This document shows positions 39,158-49,457 of a stretch of DNA of 64,000 bases, piece after piece. The notes beneath the pieces were generated by a model that saw only the letters and a list, made by a program, of their open reading frames with translations, ran no database searches and was not told where the DNA came from. Within the stretch, counting starts at the first letter, position 1; each line of letters starts with the position of its first letter. This DNA is from Rhynchopus sp. YZ270_cl-10. Its lineage: Eukaryota; Euglenozoa; Diplonemea; Diplonemida; Diplonemidae. The stretch lies in assembly GCA_964035575.1 (NCBI GenBank), contig OZ037912.1, forward strand, positions 744,001 through 808,000, written 5' to 3'. Both the position numbers and the translations under genes were made by a program.

Positions 39158-40849
39158 ATGGAGTCACTTCTTTGGGGTGCCCCAAGCAAGAAGACACCTC
39201 CCGCTGCTACTGTCGCACCAACCGTCACCCCCACCCCCAGCACCGACACCGTCCCCACCACCCCCACCCCCACCTCCACGCACATTGTCGAGAATGTGAG
39301 TGGCGCCCCGGTGCCGCCCTCTGGGAGGTCCTTCACGGACCTGGGGTTGCAAAAATGGGCTGTAGACACGCTGGCAGAGCTTTCCATCGAGACGCCCACT
39401 GCTGTGCAGGACAAATGCATTCCATTGGTGCTTGGTGGGAAGGATGTCTGCGGCACGGCCTGCACAGGGTCTGGTAAAACCGCTGCATACGCGCTACCAA
39501 TTCTGCAGGCCCTCTGCGCCGACCCATATGGCGTGTTTGCTGTCGTGGTTGCGCCGACCAGAGAGATTGCGGTTCAAGTGACCGACCAATTTAAGGTGCT
39601 TGGGGGAAGCTTTTCTGTTGACGTGCTGACGTTGATAGGTGGGGTGGAAAACCACCCACAGCAGAAGGTGTTGGAACGGCGTCCCCCGATTGTAGTTGCG
39701 ACCCCGGGGAGGCTGTTGGATACACTGAAAGTCCCGCATGTTGTGAACGGCTTTCGGAAGCTGCGGTACTTGGTGCTCGACGAAGCGGACCGGCTGCTTG
39801 ACGAATCCTTCCAAGAAACGATGGACGGCATCTTCAAAATCCTCCGCCGCTGCAACCCTACCCGCTACCAACTGCTTCTCTTCTCTGCAACGCTTTCCAG
39901 CCTTTCCCTTGACCAGCACGACGTTCTCAAACGCATTGGTTGGGACAAACGTGGCTACGAAGTGGTCGACACCGGGGAGACCGAAGAAGGAATCTACACC
40001 TCCGCCACCGGTCTGACGGAGGCGTACATCAGCGTGCCGGACAAAGTGAAGCTTGCGACCCTCGCGGAGGTGCTTGACTGCACTGCAGAGAAGGGGCAGG
40101 AGGAAAAGGAAAACCCATTTGACTTTACGTGGAAGTCGGCAATAGTGTTCTGCGCGTCGTGTCAGGAGTGTGAGGTGGTGCGGTTGACGTTGCAGGAGTT
40201 GGGTCTGCCGGTGGTGTCGATCAACAGTCTGCTTGAACAGAAGCAGCGGACGGAGTCGCTGAGCATGTTCAAGATGGGGAAGGGCAGGATTCTCATTGCA
40301 ACTGATGTGGCATCGCGAGGGCTGGACATCCCGCATGTGGACCTGGTTGTCAACTACGATTTGCCAAAGCTGACCAAAACGTATGTTCACCGTGCAGGAC
40401 GTACCGCCAGAGCTGGCCGTACCGGGTGCTGTCTGTCAGTGTGCGAGCGGTCGGATCTGCGGACGATTAAAAAATTTGAATCGCATGTTGGCAAAAAGTT
40501 CAAAAAGTGGTCCTACAACGAAGACGCTGTCTTAGACACCCTTGAGGTGGTGGTGGCTGCAAGAACCAGGGCGAAGATGTCCGTGAACCAGAGGTTTGGT
40601 GAGATGCTTCGGGAGCGCGAAGAATCGAAGGTGAGGAGGAATATTCAGTCCGAAGTGACTGAGGAAAAGGAATCGCACAAGACGAAGCGTAACAGCAACA
40701 AACGCAGCCGAAGCGAACGCAGGGCACGGCGTGGTGGTGCAGGGGATGGTGCGCCTGCCAACACTCCCGCTAAAGACAACAACAACGCCCCCGCAAAAGA
40801 TACCCCAGCCAAGAAGAAAAGAAAAATCGCAAAGAAGCCTTCGGCATAG
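39158..40849 (+). CDS. DEAD-box RNA helicase, DDX49/Dbp8 type, 563 aa
   Basis: ATG 39158 (AACAACAATGG) to TAG 40849. All helicase motifs are visible in order: Q motif (SFTDLGLQKWAVDTL...PTAVQ), I (ACTGSGKT), Ia (PTREIA), Ib (TPGRLL), II (DEAD), III (SAT), V (ATDVASRGLDIP) and VI (HRAGRTARAGR). The DPYGVFAVVVAPTRE and CIPLVLGGKDVCG segments resemble the Dbp8/DDX49 subfamily, which acts in 40S ribosomal subunit assembly in the nucleolus. The N-terminal 50 residues are Pro/Thr-rich. The C-terminal 60 are Lys/Arg-rich with a KKKRKIAKKP end, likely a nuclear signal. Helicase assignment is certain, subfamily less so. Confidence 0.93.
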   Translation: MESLLWGAPSKKTPPAATVAPTVTPTPSTDTVPTTPTPTSTHIVENVSGAPVPPSGRSFTDLGLQKWAVDTLAELSIETPTAVQDKCIPLVLGGKDVCGTACTGSGKTAAYALPILQALCADPYGVFAVVVAPTREIAVQVTDQFKVLGGSFSVDVLTLIGGVENHPQQKVLERRPPIVVATPGRLLDTLKVPHVVNGFRKLRYLVLDEADRLLDESFQETMDGIFKILRRCNPTRYQLLLFSATLSSLSLDQHDVLKRIGWDKRGYEVVDTGETEEGIYTSATGLTEAYISVPDKVKLATLAEVLDCTAEKGQEEKENPFDFTWKSAIVFCASCQECEVVRLTLQELGLPVVSINSLLEQKQRTESLSMFKMGKGRILIATDVASRGLDIPHVDLVVNYDLPKLTKTYVHRAGRTARAGRTGCCLSVCERSDLRTIKKFESHVGKKFKKWSYNEDAVLDTLEVVVAARTRAKMSVNQRFGEMLREREESKVRRNIQSEVTEEKESHKTKRNSNKRSRSERRARRGGAGDGAPANTPAKDNNNAPAKDTPAKKKRKIAKKPSA

Positions 40850-41189
40850 AGGTGAAGGGGGGAAGAAACAAAATGGTGTAGCGGAGCTCATCCTTCTGTC
40901 TGCAAGAATATTTTTTCAAAAAAAACCTGAAAAGAATTTTGGTCGATGGAAACCAAATGGTCAATAACAAAAAAAGATTGGGGGTATATCAGAAACTGAT
41001 GGGGGTATTCGCGTTATCAGGGCGGGATGGGGTCATATTCATCAATATATTGTCTCAAATGAAAGTATCCCATTCCTCTTTTCCCCCTTCCTTCCGACTT
41101 CTTTTTTTCCCTTCAGTCAGCTGAAGCTGTGCAATACTTATTGCGATAAAGGTGACTACAGTAGGACCGACCGGAACAGCCGCTCATTT

Positions 41190-41250
41190 GTACCAAAGCT
41201 ACACTGTTCACGAGAGCGCGTTTTGTATTTTCAACTCTACCTTTTTATTT
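41190..41250 (+). repeat. G motif upstream of a gene
   Basis: TACACTGTTCACGAGAGCGC, then GTTTTGTATTTTCAACTCTACC and T-rich DNA, about 215-270 bp before ATG 41463. Confidence 0.55.
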
Positions 41251-41264
41251 TTTGTGTACCATTC

Positions 41265-41440
41265 ACGCCCCTACCCCCCACCCACCCCTTTCTTCCAATC
41301 CCCCCACCACAGCAATATTTTATCCCCTCTCCCCCCCTCCTCCCCTCCTCCTCTCCTCTCCCCTTCCCTTTGTACATACCCCCATACCCCATAGCTCCCT
41401 CCTTTCCCCCTCCCCTCCCCTCCCCTTTTCCACATATTTG
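41265..41440 (+). promoter_or_regulatory. Long C/T tract before SR-like gene
   Basis: About 175 nt consisting of C and T with few purines. It may form a splice-acceptor tract, a promoter element or an H-DNA-prone stretch. It ends 23 nt before the start codon. Confidence 0.5.
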
Positions 41441-41462
41441 ATTCTTTCAAAACCTTCTGGAC

Positions 41463-43898
41463 ATGAGACAAGACAGTTTCTCTCCTGTTGGCATGCAGCA
41501 CCCCCAACACCACCCCTCAGAGTGGGGTGTCCACTCCCCTCAGGGCTCTGTTGGGTCGCATTCGCCGAAGCAGTTTCATTCTCAGAATTATGCCTCTGGC
41601 TCTTCTCCTATGTTGGATAGGCGGTCGCGGGCTCGGTCTGAAAATGCGTCGAGAGAGGAGAGAGGCGATGGGAGGGTTGAATTTGCGTGGTGCCCTCCGA
41701 ATGAGCAGAATAATTCACAGAATGGTTCTAGGCTTGGTGGTCTGGCAGGGTTTCAAACTGCGATGGACCCCGATGAATCGGAGCACACCCTGGTCAAACG
41801 GATTGTTGAAATGCGCGAAGAGCTTGGTGTCTTGATCCGCCACAACGCAAGCACCGAGGCAACCAACCGCGCTGCATCCCTCCCTCACAGCGGGCGACCC
41901 ATCGCGCGGACCAACGGTGCAACCACCTCATACCATTTCAGCAACACCCCACACGATAACAACCACTCCGAAAAAACCTACAACGAGCCCTTCTGGCCGA
42001 GAGCGGAGCTTTCATCACCATATTCCCCAAATTCTATCGCTGGAACCAAAGGAGGTCAAAGACGACCAAGACAATTTGCGCAACGTGACGAAGCGTTACT
42101 CGAAGAAATCGACTTTCTTCATTCCAAGCTCCAAGCAGAACGGCAGAAGAAAGCTATGCATGCTACACCCCTTCTTGAAATGTCTGCCTCTGAAGACACA
42201 AAGTACAATGCGCTCCCTGCTTCTGGTGATGCAGAGTTATATTATGATTCAGAAAGACATCTTCGCTGCAAACCTTCCCCGCACGACTTAATCTCTCGGG
42301 GTTGGGATTTACCGAGAAAGGAAGATAGCGCGGTGTTGCCGATTTCTCTTTATGTAACCATGAATGATCCAAGAGACGCAGATTCTCGCGCAAGAAAGGA
42401 TTCAACCCAACGTCGAGGAGGTTCCTATATGAATGCAATGCAAAAGAGTGGTGACCCCGGCGCAATGCACCGCCTCTGCGAATGCCTCTCACGAGATGTT
42501 TCGGAGCTCTTTTGCCATCCACCGCATCTCGCTGAAGTGGAATACCTCGATGACCTTCAGGGTGACAGCATCAAGGTTAAGGTTCTCCTCTTCACTCATA
42601 TCCGAGGAATTGATGCCTTAGAACGCAAAGCTGTTGACATCTTCAACACCACCCGAAACGCGCCTCTCCGCCGCTCCTCCATCTCCGTCAACGAAGAAAC
42701 CGGGTATTCCGTGCAAACCACCGCAAAACTCCACAAATCCCGCATCCGTCCGGCCTACTCCGCATCCCCAGAAGAGGGCTACTCCCAGACCGTTTTCAAT
42801 CACGACAAAAAACGGACGATCCAGCATTCTCCTCGACGAGATGACTCCGTTTCCTCCCGGTCAAGCCTGTCTTCGTCTGATGCAGGAAAGTCTAGCAAAC
42901 CGAAGCAAGATGAGGACACCCAAAAGAACGCTCGGGGCAACTCCCCTTCTAGGCGGAGAAGGAATGCATCTCGCTCTAGAAGAAGCAGTAGTAGACGGTC
43001 TTCGCGAAGTGAAGGGGGTCGGAGCAGAAGTCGAAGCCGCAGTCGCAGTCGTAGTCGCAGAAGAGAAAGCGATAGTGAAACCTCTCCTCGCAGACGCAGA
43101 AGGCGCGAAGAGAGTAGTGACACCTCTACCCGGAGACGCAGAAGGCGTGAAGAAAGTGACACCCAAAAGACCAACCCTTCACCCGACGACCACAGAAGCG
43201 AGACAGACGGTTACTCCACTAATAACGCTCCAGAAATGTTTGTCCCAGACACCCTCTTTGGTCAAGACAGCCACGCTGCCGAGTCGCAGCCCCATCACCA
43301 CCACTCTGCCTCTGCCCCGGTCTACTCTCACTCACAATATAATAACACCCAACCGGACCCGCTCTTTGCTGATGAAGCGATGTCGGTCACTTCTCCAGGG
43401 CCAGAGAAGAAGAAGAGCTCCAGAAGGAGGAGGCGGAGTAGTGAAGGGGGGGCCTCCTCAAGGCGTCGGCGGAGTGAAGGGGGGCGGAGTTCCTCGAGAA
43501 GGAGAAGGCGGTCGAAGAGTGGGAGCAAAGAGGAGGCGCCGCAACCCCACCCTCCGGCAGACAGCAACTACTACAGCAAGTCGCAGCCGCCTGTGGGGAC
43601 GACCTCGTCGTTTGTGTCGCCGGTCAAGATGGCGCCGGGGGTGCCTGCATCGAGCTCTGGCGCGGCGATGGATGGCTTCTCTCCAGGTAAAGCAGGGGCT
43701 ACCACTAGGCCTCCCCCTGGAGCAGGAGGAGGTGGTGGAGGAGCCAAGCCTCAGGTCCACTTCGACCCGGGAACGCAAGGAGGAGGAGGAGGAGGAGGTG
43801 GTGGTGGGTTTGGAGGAGGCGGAGCGTCGCCCCTGGCCAGCTACCCAAGAGGTGGTGGGGTAGTGCAGGGGGGGAATATTAAGAGTTTGGTGCGTTAG
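41463..43898 (+). CDS. SR-like protein with RS and Gly-rich tail, 811 aa
   Basis: ATG 41463 to TAG 43898. The first 300 residues are polar with weak helical parts. A short ordered-looking segment at about 320-395 (HRLCECLSRDVSELFCHPPHLAEVEYLDDLQ, read in part) is the best candidate for a folded domain, of no recognised family. Residues about 495-570 form an RS domain with alternating SRSRSR and RRRRREES. A second basic Ser/Arg block lies near 648-692. The last 60 residues are Gly-rich. No RRM was found, so it is SR-like rather than a classical SR splicing factor. A nuclear RNA-processing role is inference. The + strand frame is preferred over the overlapping frame at 42634-43863, which is a shifted reading of the same repeats. 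Confidence 0.78.
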   Translation: MRQDSFSPVGMQHPQHHPSEWGVHSPQGSVGSHSPKQFHSQNYASGSSPMLDRRSRARSENASREERGDGRVEFAWCPPNEQNNSQNGSRLGGLAGFQTAMDPDESEHTLVKRIVEMREELGVLIRHNASTEATNRAASLPHSGRPIARTNGATTSYHFSNTPHDNNHSEKTYNEPFWPRAELSSPYSPNSIAGTKGGQRRPRQFAQRDEALLEEIDFLHSKLQAERQKKAMHATPLLEMSASEDTKYNALPASGDAELYYDSERHLRCKPSPHDLISRGWDLPRKEDSAVLPISLYVTMNDPRDADSRARKDSTQRRGGSYMNAMQKSGDPGAMHRLCECLSRDVSELFCHPPHLAEVEYLDDLQGDSIKVKVLLFTHIRGIDALERKAVDIFNTTRNAPLRRSSISVNEETGYSVQTTAKLHKSRIRPAYSASPEEGYSQTVFNHDKKRTIQHSPRRDDSVSSRSSLSSSDAGKSSKPKQDEDTQKNARGNSPSRRRRNASRSRRSSSRRSSRSEGGRSRSRSRSRSRSRRRESDSETSPRRRRRREESSDTSTRRRRRREESDTQKTNPSPDDHRSETDGYSTNNAPEMFVPDTLFGQDSHAAESQPHHHHSASAPVYSHSQYNNTQPDPLFADEAMSVTSPGPEKKKSSRRRRRSSEGGASSRRRRSEGGRSSSRRRRRSKSGSKEEAPQPHPPADSNYYSKSQPPVGTTSSFVSPVKMAPGVPASSSGAAMDGFSPGKAGATTRPPPGAGGGGGGAKPQVHFDPGTQGGGGGGGGGGFGGGGASPLASYPRGGGVVQGGNIKSLVR

Positions 43899-44088
43899 AG
43901 AGAGGGGGAGAAAAGAGATAAAAAAGGGGGGGACGCTTTTTGGTTAAAATATCTGGGGGATATCTTTTCACACCCTCATAAAAAAATCCCACAAAAACGA
44001 TAGTGAAAAAAAAAGACTGAATCTGAGCAGCTGCCGCCAAAACAGATAATATCATTGGATACACAGTGTCTCTAACGCTTTTTTTTAC

Positions 44089-44170
44089 CGAGGCTGGCAT
44101 CGTACGGTGGATCTGTCAGAGGTGTGCCTGCATCAATAACTACCATTTTTCTTGCTTTCCCCCCCCTCCT
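44089..44170 (+). repeat. Partial D module
   Basis: GCTGGCATCGTACGGTGGAT, then GTGCCTGCATCAATAACTACC and T-rich sequence. Confidence 0.55.
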
Positions 44171-44205
44171 GTCTGCGAAGAGTTGTGTATTTTGCTTTGT
44201 AAAGA

Positions 44206-44246
44206 TGTATGTGCACAAGAGGCACAGTCCTCTTTCAAATGTTTTG
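44206..44246 (+). repeat. E motif
   Basis: GATGTATGTGCACAAGAGGC, then ACAGTCCTCTTTCAAATG. Confidence 0.55.
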
Positions 44247-44310
44247 TTTTGTTTTTTTTTCTTCTCCTGTAAGTTCACAACTCTTCATCAAGAAGGCTGA
44301 TGGGCGGTTT

Positions 44311-44490
44311 TGTGCACCGTCCCCATTCACACTACGCTATGGGGAAGAGCCATTATTCGGCTTCCTTTTCACACCAATCTGTTGTTGGCTGCACGGTGCT
44401 TTTGTGCTTTTTCATCCAGATGAGTTGGCATCGTGGGGTCAGTCGGAGGTGCCTGCATCAACAACTACCATTTTGTTTTGGGTTTTTTCT
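44311..44490 (+). repeat. D module, longest copy
   Basis: Blocks in order: TTTTGTGCACCGTCCCCATTC, CTATGGGGAAGAGCCATTAT, a TTCATCCAGATGAGTTGGCA block, then GTCGGAGGTGCCTGCATCAA and CAACTACC. The same order is found at 53112-53250. Confidence 0.6.
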
Positions 44491-45061
44491 CTCCTCTCGC
44501 CTTCACAGCGTTGTGTATATATCCTCTGATGGCGATAGTGGAAAGCAAAAGGGAAAAAAGAAAAATCTTCTTCGGCTTAGGAGAAGGCGGGAGTACTTTT
44601 TGTTCAAGGCGTGCACAGCGTCGCTGTATTTGTAAATTTTGTTTTTTTTTTTCTCTTTCTGTTAGACTTCCACAACTCTCCCGTGTTTCCCTTTCAATTT
44701 TCATGGTTTAATTCTGTATCTTGTTTTTTTCTTTTTCTTTTTGCCTTTTTTTTTGTGTTTGGCAGCAGGTGTGGGTTATTTCCTAAAGAGGAGCTTTGCC
44801 CACGTATGTCTCATCTCACCGACCCTTTTTGCTGTACTTATCGTTTTCTTTTTGTCGAATACAAAAATAAGCTGAAAAATAAAGTGTATCAATTCCTTTT
44901 GCCGTTTCCTTTTCCTGCGCATAGTACGCAACCGTGCTATAGATGTCTCTTCTCTGCTTCGAGAAGAGGGGTTCATCTTTTTAAAGAGATGCGAAAATTG
45001 TGTTTTCGTCCCTCCCCGCCCAAATGACCGAACACAGCACTCAGGCATTTAGCATTGCACC

Positions 45062-46819
45062 ATGCGTTGTGGGTGGCTCGAAGGTGTGCTGTCCCTTGAT
45101 GGCACGTTGGGGAAGAAGGAGCAGCAGAAGCGCACACTGTTCTTCTACTTGAATTTAGTGTTGTGTGTTACACAGGTGGTTGTTGCTTTCGTTGTCGGCA
45201 GTGATTCAACGTTTGTGACCTTACTCGGTATTGTGCTGGCCGCTGTGATAGCACTAACATCAGTTGTGCTTGTCCTGTGCAGGTGCGAGGTGACGAACGC
45301 TGTCGTGCTCAGTGCAGCCTACGCATATCTGTTTTGCCTGATGATGATTGACTTAACTTCGCAGGTCGTGGGTTATACCCTCTGGGGCATGTTTGTGCTC
45401 ATTGTGGACTTCCTTCTTGTGTTGGAAGTGGACGCGCAGCAAACACTAGTCGTTGTCGTCATCTGCTGTGGCTGGATATTGCTCACGTCCGCAGAAGTGT
45501 ACTTCAGGTTTGGCCTCTTCGACGCACCTTACCTCCTACCCCAACACGGCGAGGACAGCAGGTGGGAGAGGTATGCGGAGCAAGGTGCCTGCACAGATCT
45601 GCCGTGCCCCAACAAGAAGACGTTGGGTCGAACCATATCTGCCCTGCAAGTCTTTGTGATTGACTTCATCGCAACGCGTGGGTTTGCAAGTGCTATCCTG
45701 AAGGAGCAGGCAACGATGCAGAGAACGATCAACACGGTGCAGGAGATTGCGTCGCTCCTCGCAGGGTACGACGTGGAGAGGGTGGCTGAGCTGCTTGCGG
45801 AGCATGAGGGGCAGCTGCCTGAGGAGATGACGTCTGCACTGCGGTCGTTGGAGGAGAACCTGCGGAAGTACAAGGCGTACCTCCCGCAGACGTGTCTGCC
45901 GTTTGAGAGAGATGAGGGCACACTTCTTGAGAATGAGGAGGGAGAAGACGATGAGTTCTCAGAAGACGATATGCAAGCTTGCTCTTCCAGTGAGACTGTA
46001 GGCCCTCTAAGGGCGCATTGTCAGGTCCAGCCCTTGTCACTGTCGTCCACGAAGGCAACGCTGCTGACACTGAACATCAAAGACTCGTTACATCTCTTGG
46101 AGGAGTCCAGTACCTACTTCTCACAGCTCTTCACATCAGTTCTGCTGAAGACACTGCAGGCAACAGATCTGAAGCGTGGGATGGTGGACGTGTTTGTGGG
46201 CGACAAGATACACTGCTCGTTCAACGCGTCAAAGCAGTGTGCGACACATGCCACCTCAGCACTGTACACTGCAACGATGTTGATCCAGGGAGGTGATGAA
46301 GTGAGGACACATGTGAACATGGGTGTTGCGACAGGGAAGGTGCTGCGTGGTGACATGGGCTGCCACGTGATGCGTCGCTTCAGCATGGTGGGTGCTCTTG
46401 TGCGTGACGTGCTCGCGATAGAACGTGCAGGACGTGTGCTAGGGTGTGATGTGCTGTGCAACCGTCTGTGCTTCAGCGATGCTGAGTGCGAACACAACCT
46501 GCGTCTGATTCCCTGCAAAGTGGAACTTGCTGCGAACTGCGAAGCAGAGGTGCTTGGTGAGTTGGTTGTGTTGACGGAAACGTTCACTGCAACACACGTG
46601 AGCGAATGGATGTACCAGATTGGCGCGAAGAAGGACTGGGATGACTACAACCGAGCAGTGCGCCGATACCTGAAGGGTGAGACATCAGCCGAAGACGTTG
46701 CCGTTGCAGCGACGAAAGGGAACTGTGCACTTTACCCTGTACACGTAGTTGCGTCCTCTTTGCAACATTTATGTTTTCCTGTGTGCACAAAAACAAAGGC
46801 GAGCATCATTGAATATTAA
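45062..46819 (+). CDS. Membrane pseudo-cyclase paralogue 1, 585 aa
   Basis: ATG 45062 to TAA 46819. The N-terminal membrane region (about 20-190, several hydrophobic segments), the linker (TINTVQEIASLLAGYDVERV) and the LRKYKAYLP segment match the cyclase at 19457. The catalytic domain of that protein is missing. Instead one degenerate cyclase-fold domain (about 329-525) corresponds to its C-terminal domain. Compared with active cyclases, the first metal Asp is Asn338 (TLNIKD), the second is kept (GD, D381), and the Asn and Arg of NVASR are replaced (VRDVLA). Catalysis is therefore unlikely. A ligand-sensing or dimer-partner role is plausible. An acidic spacer (EEGEDDEFSEDDM) precedes the domain. 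Confidence 0.85.
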   Translation: MRCGWLEGVLSLDGTLGKKEQQKRTLFFYLNLVLCVTQVVVAFVVGSDSTFVTLLGIVLAAVIALTSVVLVLCRCEVTNAVVLSAAYAYLFCLMMIDLTSQVVGYTLWGMFVLIVDFLLVLEVDAQQTLVVVVICCGWILLTSAEVYFRFGLFDAPYLLPQHGEDSRWERYAEQGACTDLPCPNKKTLGRTISALQVFVIDFIATRGFASAILKEQATMQRTINTVQEIASLLAGYDVERVAELLAEHEGQLPEEMTSALRSLEENLRKYKAYLPQTCLPFERDEGTLLENEEGEDDEFSEDDMQACSSSETVGPLRAHCQVQPLSLSSTKATLLTLNIKDSLHLLEESSTYFSQLFTSVLLKTLQATDLKRGMVDVFVGDKIHCSFNASKQCATHATSALYTATMLIQGGDEVRTHVNMGVATGKVLRGDMGCHVMRRFSMVGALVRDVLAIERAGRVLGCDVLCNRLCFSDAECEHNLRLIPCKVELAANCEAEVLGELVVLTETFTATHVSEWMYQIGAKKDWDDYNRAVRRYLKGETSAEDVAVAATKGNCALYPVHVVASSLQHLCFPVCTKTKASIIEY

Positions 46820-47269
46820 TGCGAGTTACACTTTCCTCCTGACCGTCTAAAGCACCCCCAAATTTCCATTTGGTGATGCGTTATATGAATACTGGGTATT
46901 GGGTGGCAAGCAAACAATACGGATCTGTTGCTATTCACGATTCCTCTTGTTCGGGTGGTTCGTACTCTGCAAGAGGCGCATCTTACTTGCGTCCTGCAAA
47001 CGAGCTGTTGCTACCCCTCGTCTGGAGAGTTTTCGTTGTTGTTGTTTTGTCAATCTCCTACCGGTGTGCAATTGACAAAGTAACAAAAATGAAATTGACG
47101 GGGGAACAAGGTTAATATGACTAAAACACCCCACCGTGCAGTTGTTCGTTTTTTAAACCTCGCCTATCTTCATGTTTGTCTTCTGCCCAACGGAGATGCT
47201 GTCACATCTGTTTCTCATTTTTGGTCCCTCCCACCCCCAACACACCACCTTCCAGATCTGCATTGCACC
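46820..47269. other. Spacer between pseudo-cyclases 1 and 2
   Basis: Clearly related to 49028-49457, so it is part of a tandem unit of about 2.2 kb. The frame of the next gene stays open upstream (from 47117), but the paralogue comparison places the start at the MHCGWLEG Met. Confidence 0.8.
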
Positions 47270-49027
47270 ATGCATTGTGGGTGGCTCGAAGGTGTGCTGT
47301 CCCTTGATGGCACGTTGGGGAAGAAGGAGCAGCAGAAGCGCACACTGTTCTTCTACTTGAATTTAGTGTTGTGTGTTACACAGGTGGTTGTGGCTCTCGT
47401 AGTCGGCAGTAATTCAACGTTTGTGACCTTACTCGGTATTGTGCTGGCCGCTGTGATAGCACTAACATCAGTTGTGCTTGTCCTGTGCAGGTGCGAGGTG
47501 ACGAACGCTGTCGTGCTCAGTGCAGCCTACGCATATCTGTTTTGCCTGATAATGATTGACTTAACTTCGCAGGTCGTGGGTTATGCCTACTGGGGCATGT
47601 TTGTGCTCATTGTGGACTTCCTTCTTGTGTTGGAAGTGGACGCGCAGCAAACACTAGTCGTTGTCGTCATCTGCTGTGGCTGGATATTGCTCACGTCCGC
47701 AGAAGTGTACTTCAGGTTTGGCCTCTTCGACGCACCTTACCTCCTACCCCAACACGGCGAGGACAGCAGGTGGGAGAGGTATGCGGAGCAAGGTGCCTGC
47801 ACAGATCTGCCGTGCCCCAACAAGAAGGCGTTGGGTCGAACCATATCTGCCCTGCAAGTCTTCGTGATTGACTTCATCGCAACGCGTGGGTTTGCAAGTG
47901 CTATCCTGAAGGAGCAGGCAACGATGCAGAGAACGATCAACACGGTGCAGGAGATTGCGTCGCTCCTCGCAGGGTACGACGTGGAGAGGGTGGCTGAGCT
48001 GCTTGCGGAGCATGAGGGGCACCTGCCTGAGGAGATGACGTCTGCACTGCGGTCGTTGGAGGAGAACCTGCGGAAGTACAAGGCGTACCTCCCGCAGACG
48101 TGTCTGCCGTTTGAGAGAGATGAGGGCACACTTCTTGAGAATGAGGAGGGAGAAGACGATGAGTTCTCAGAAGACGATATGCAACCTTGCTCTTCCAGTG
48201 AGACTGTAGGCTCTCCAAGGGCGCATTGTCAGGTCCAGCTCTTGTCACTGTCGTCCACGAAGGCAACGCTGCTGACACTGAACATCAAAGACACGTTACA
48301 TCTCTTGGAGGAGTCCAGTACCTACTTCTCACAGCTCTTCACATCAGTTCTGCTGAAGACACTGCAGGCAACAGATCTGAAGCGTGGGATGGTGGACGTG
48401 TTTGTGGGCGACAGGATCCACTGCTCGTTCAACGCGTCAAAGCAGTGTGCGACACATGCCACCTCAGCACTGCACACTGCAACGATGTTGATCCAGGGAG
48501 GTGATGAAGTGAAGACACACGTGAACATGGGTGTTGCGACAGGGAAGGTGCTGCGTGGTGACATGGGCTGCCACGTGATGCGTCGCTTCAGCATGGTGGG
48601 TGCTCTTGTGCGTGACGTGCTCGCGATAGAACGTGCAGGACGTGTGCTGGGGTGTGATATGCTGTGCAACCGTCTGTGCTTCAGCGATGCTGAGTGCGAG
48701 CACAACCTGCGTCTGATTCCGTGCAAAGTGGAACTTGCTGCGGACTGCGAAGCAGAGGTGCTTGGTGAGTTGGTTGTGTTGACGGAAACGTTCACTGCAA
48801 CACAAGTGGACGAATGGATGTACCAGATTGGCGCGAAGAAGGACTGGGATGACTACAACCAAGCAGTGCGTCAATACCTGAAGGGTGAGACATCAGCCGA
48901 AGACGTTGCCGTTGCAGCGACGAAAGGGAACTGTGCACTTTACCCTGTACACGTAGTTGCGTCCTCTTTGCAACATTTATGTTTTCCTGTGTACACAAAA
49001 ACAAAAACGAGCATCATTGAGTGTTAA
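47270..49027 (+). CDS. Membrane pseudo-cyclase paralogue 2, 585 aa
   Basis: ATG 47270 (TTGCACCATGC), same context as paralogue 1. It is nearly identical to paralogue 1 over its length, with scattered substitutions (for example AYWG for TLWG near residue 105, DTLHLL for DSLHLL). It has the same membrane region, linker and degenerate cyclase-like domain and the same loss of catalytic residues. The high similarity suggests a recent duplication or conversion. It stops at TAA 49027. Confidence 0.85.
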   Translation: MHCGWLEGVLSLDGTLGKKEQQKRTLFFYLNLVLCVTQVVVALVVGSNSTFVTLLGIVLAAVIALTSVVLVLCRCEVTNAVVLSAAYAYLFCLIMIDLTSQVVGYAYWGMFVLIVDFLLVLEVDAQQTLVVVVICCGWILLTSAEVYFRFGLFDAPYLLPQHGEDSRWERYAEQGACTDLPCPNKKALGRTISALQVFVIDFIATRGFASAILKEQATMQRTINTVQEIASLLAGYDVERVAELLAEHEGHLPEEMTSALRSLEENLRKYKAYLPQTCLPFERDEGTLLENEEGEDDEFSEDDMQPCSSSETVGSPRAHCQVQLLSLSSTKATLLTLNIKDTLHLLEESSTYFSQLFTSVLLKTLQATDLKRGMVDVFVGDRIHCSFNASKQCATHATSALHTATMLIQGGDEVKTHVNMGVATGKVLRGDMGCHVMRRFSMVGALVRDVLAIERAGRVLGCDMLCNRLCFSDAECEHNLRLIPCKVELAADCEAEVLGELVVLTETFTATQVDEWMYQIGAKKDWDDYNQAVRQYLKGETSAEDVAVAATKGNCALYPVHVVASSLQHLCFPVYTKTKTSIIEC

Positions 49028-49457
49028 TGCGAGTTACACTTTCCTCCTGACCGTCTAAAGCACCCCCAAATTTCCATTTGGGATGATGCACTATACTGGG
49101 TATTGGGTAGCAGGCAAAAATACGGATCTGTTGCCATTCACGATTCCTCTTGTTCGGGTGGTTCGTACTCTTCGAGAGGCGTATCTTACGTGCGTCCTGC
49201 AAATGCGCTGTTGCTACCTCGTATGGAGAATTTCCGTTGTTTTGTCAATTGCCTACCGGTGTGCGAATGAGAAAGTAACAAAAAGGAAATTGACGTAGAA
49301 ACAAGGTTACTATGACTAAAATACCCCATGCTTGTTTGTTTTTTAAACCTCGCCTATCTTCATGTTTGTCTTCTGCCCAACGGAGATGCTGTCACATCTG
49401 TTTCTTATTTGGTCCCTCCCACCCCCGACACACCACCTTCCAGATCTGCATTACACC
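49028..49457. other. Spacer between pseudo-cyclases 2 and 3
   Basis: Matches 46820-47269 with small insertions and deletions. No gene. CCTTCCAGATCTGCATT(A/G)CACC precedes the start, as in copy 2. Confidence 0.8.

Larger units (their letters stand above)
40850..41462. other. Spacer with G motif and pyrimidine tract
   Basis: No gene. A GTAGCGGAGCTCATCC block near 40878 resembles the start of the A-tailed family. A G motif (41190-41250) is followed by an almost pure C/T tract (41265-41440) leading into the next ATG. Confidence 0.65.
43899..45061. other. Spacer with D and E modules, no gene
   Basis: Contains a partial D module (44089-44170), an E motif (44206-44246), a full D module (44311-44490) and T-rich DNA up to the first pseudo-cyclase gene. 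Confidence 0.7.

Noticed and set aside
39494-40390. 298-aa minus-strand frame
   Set aside because: Antisense shadow of the DEAD-box helicase, which carries all family motifs on the + strand.
42634-43863. 409-aa frame overlapping the SR-like gene
   Set aside because: A shifted reading of the same Arg/Ser- and Gly-rich DNA. The longer frame has the better start context and coherent RS domain.
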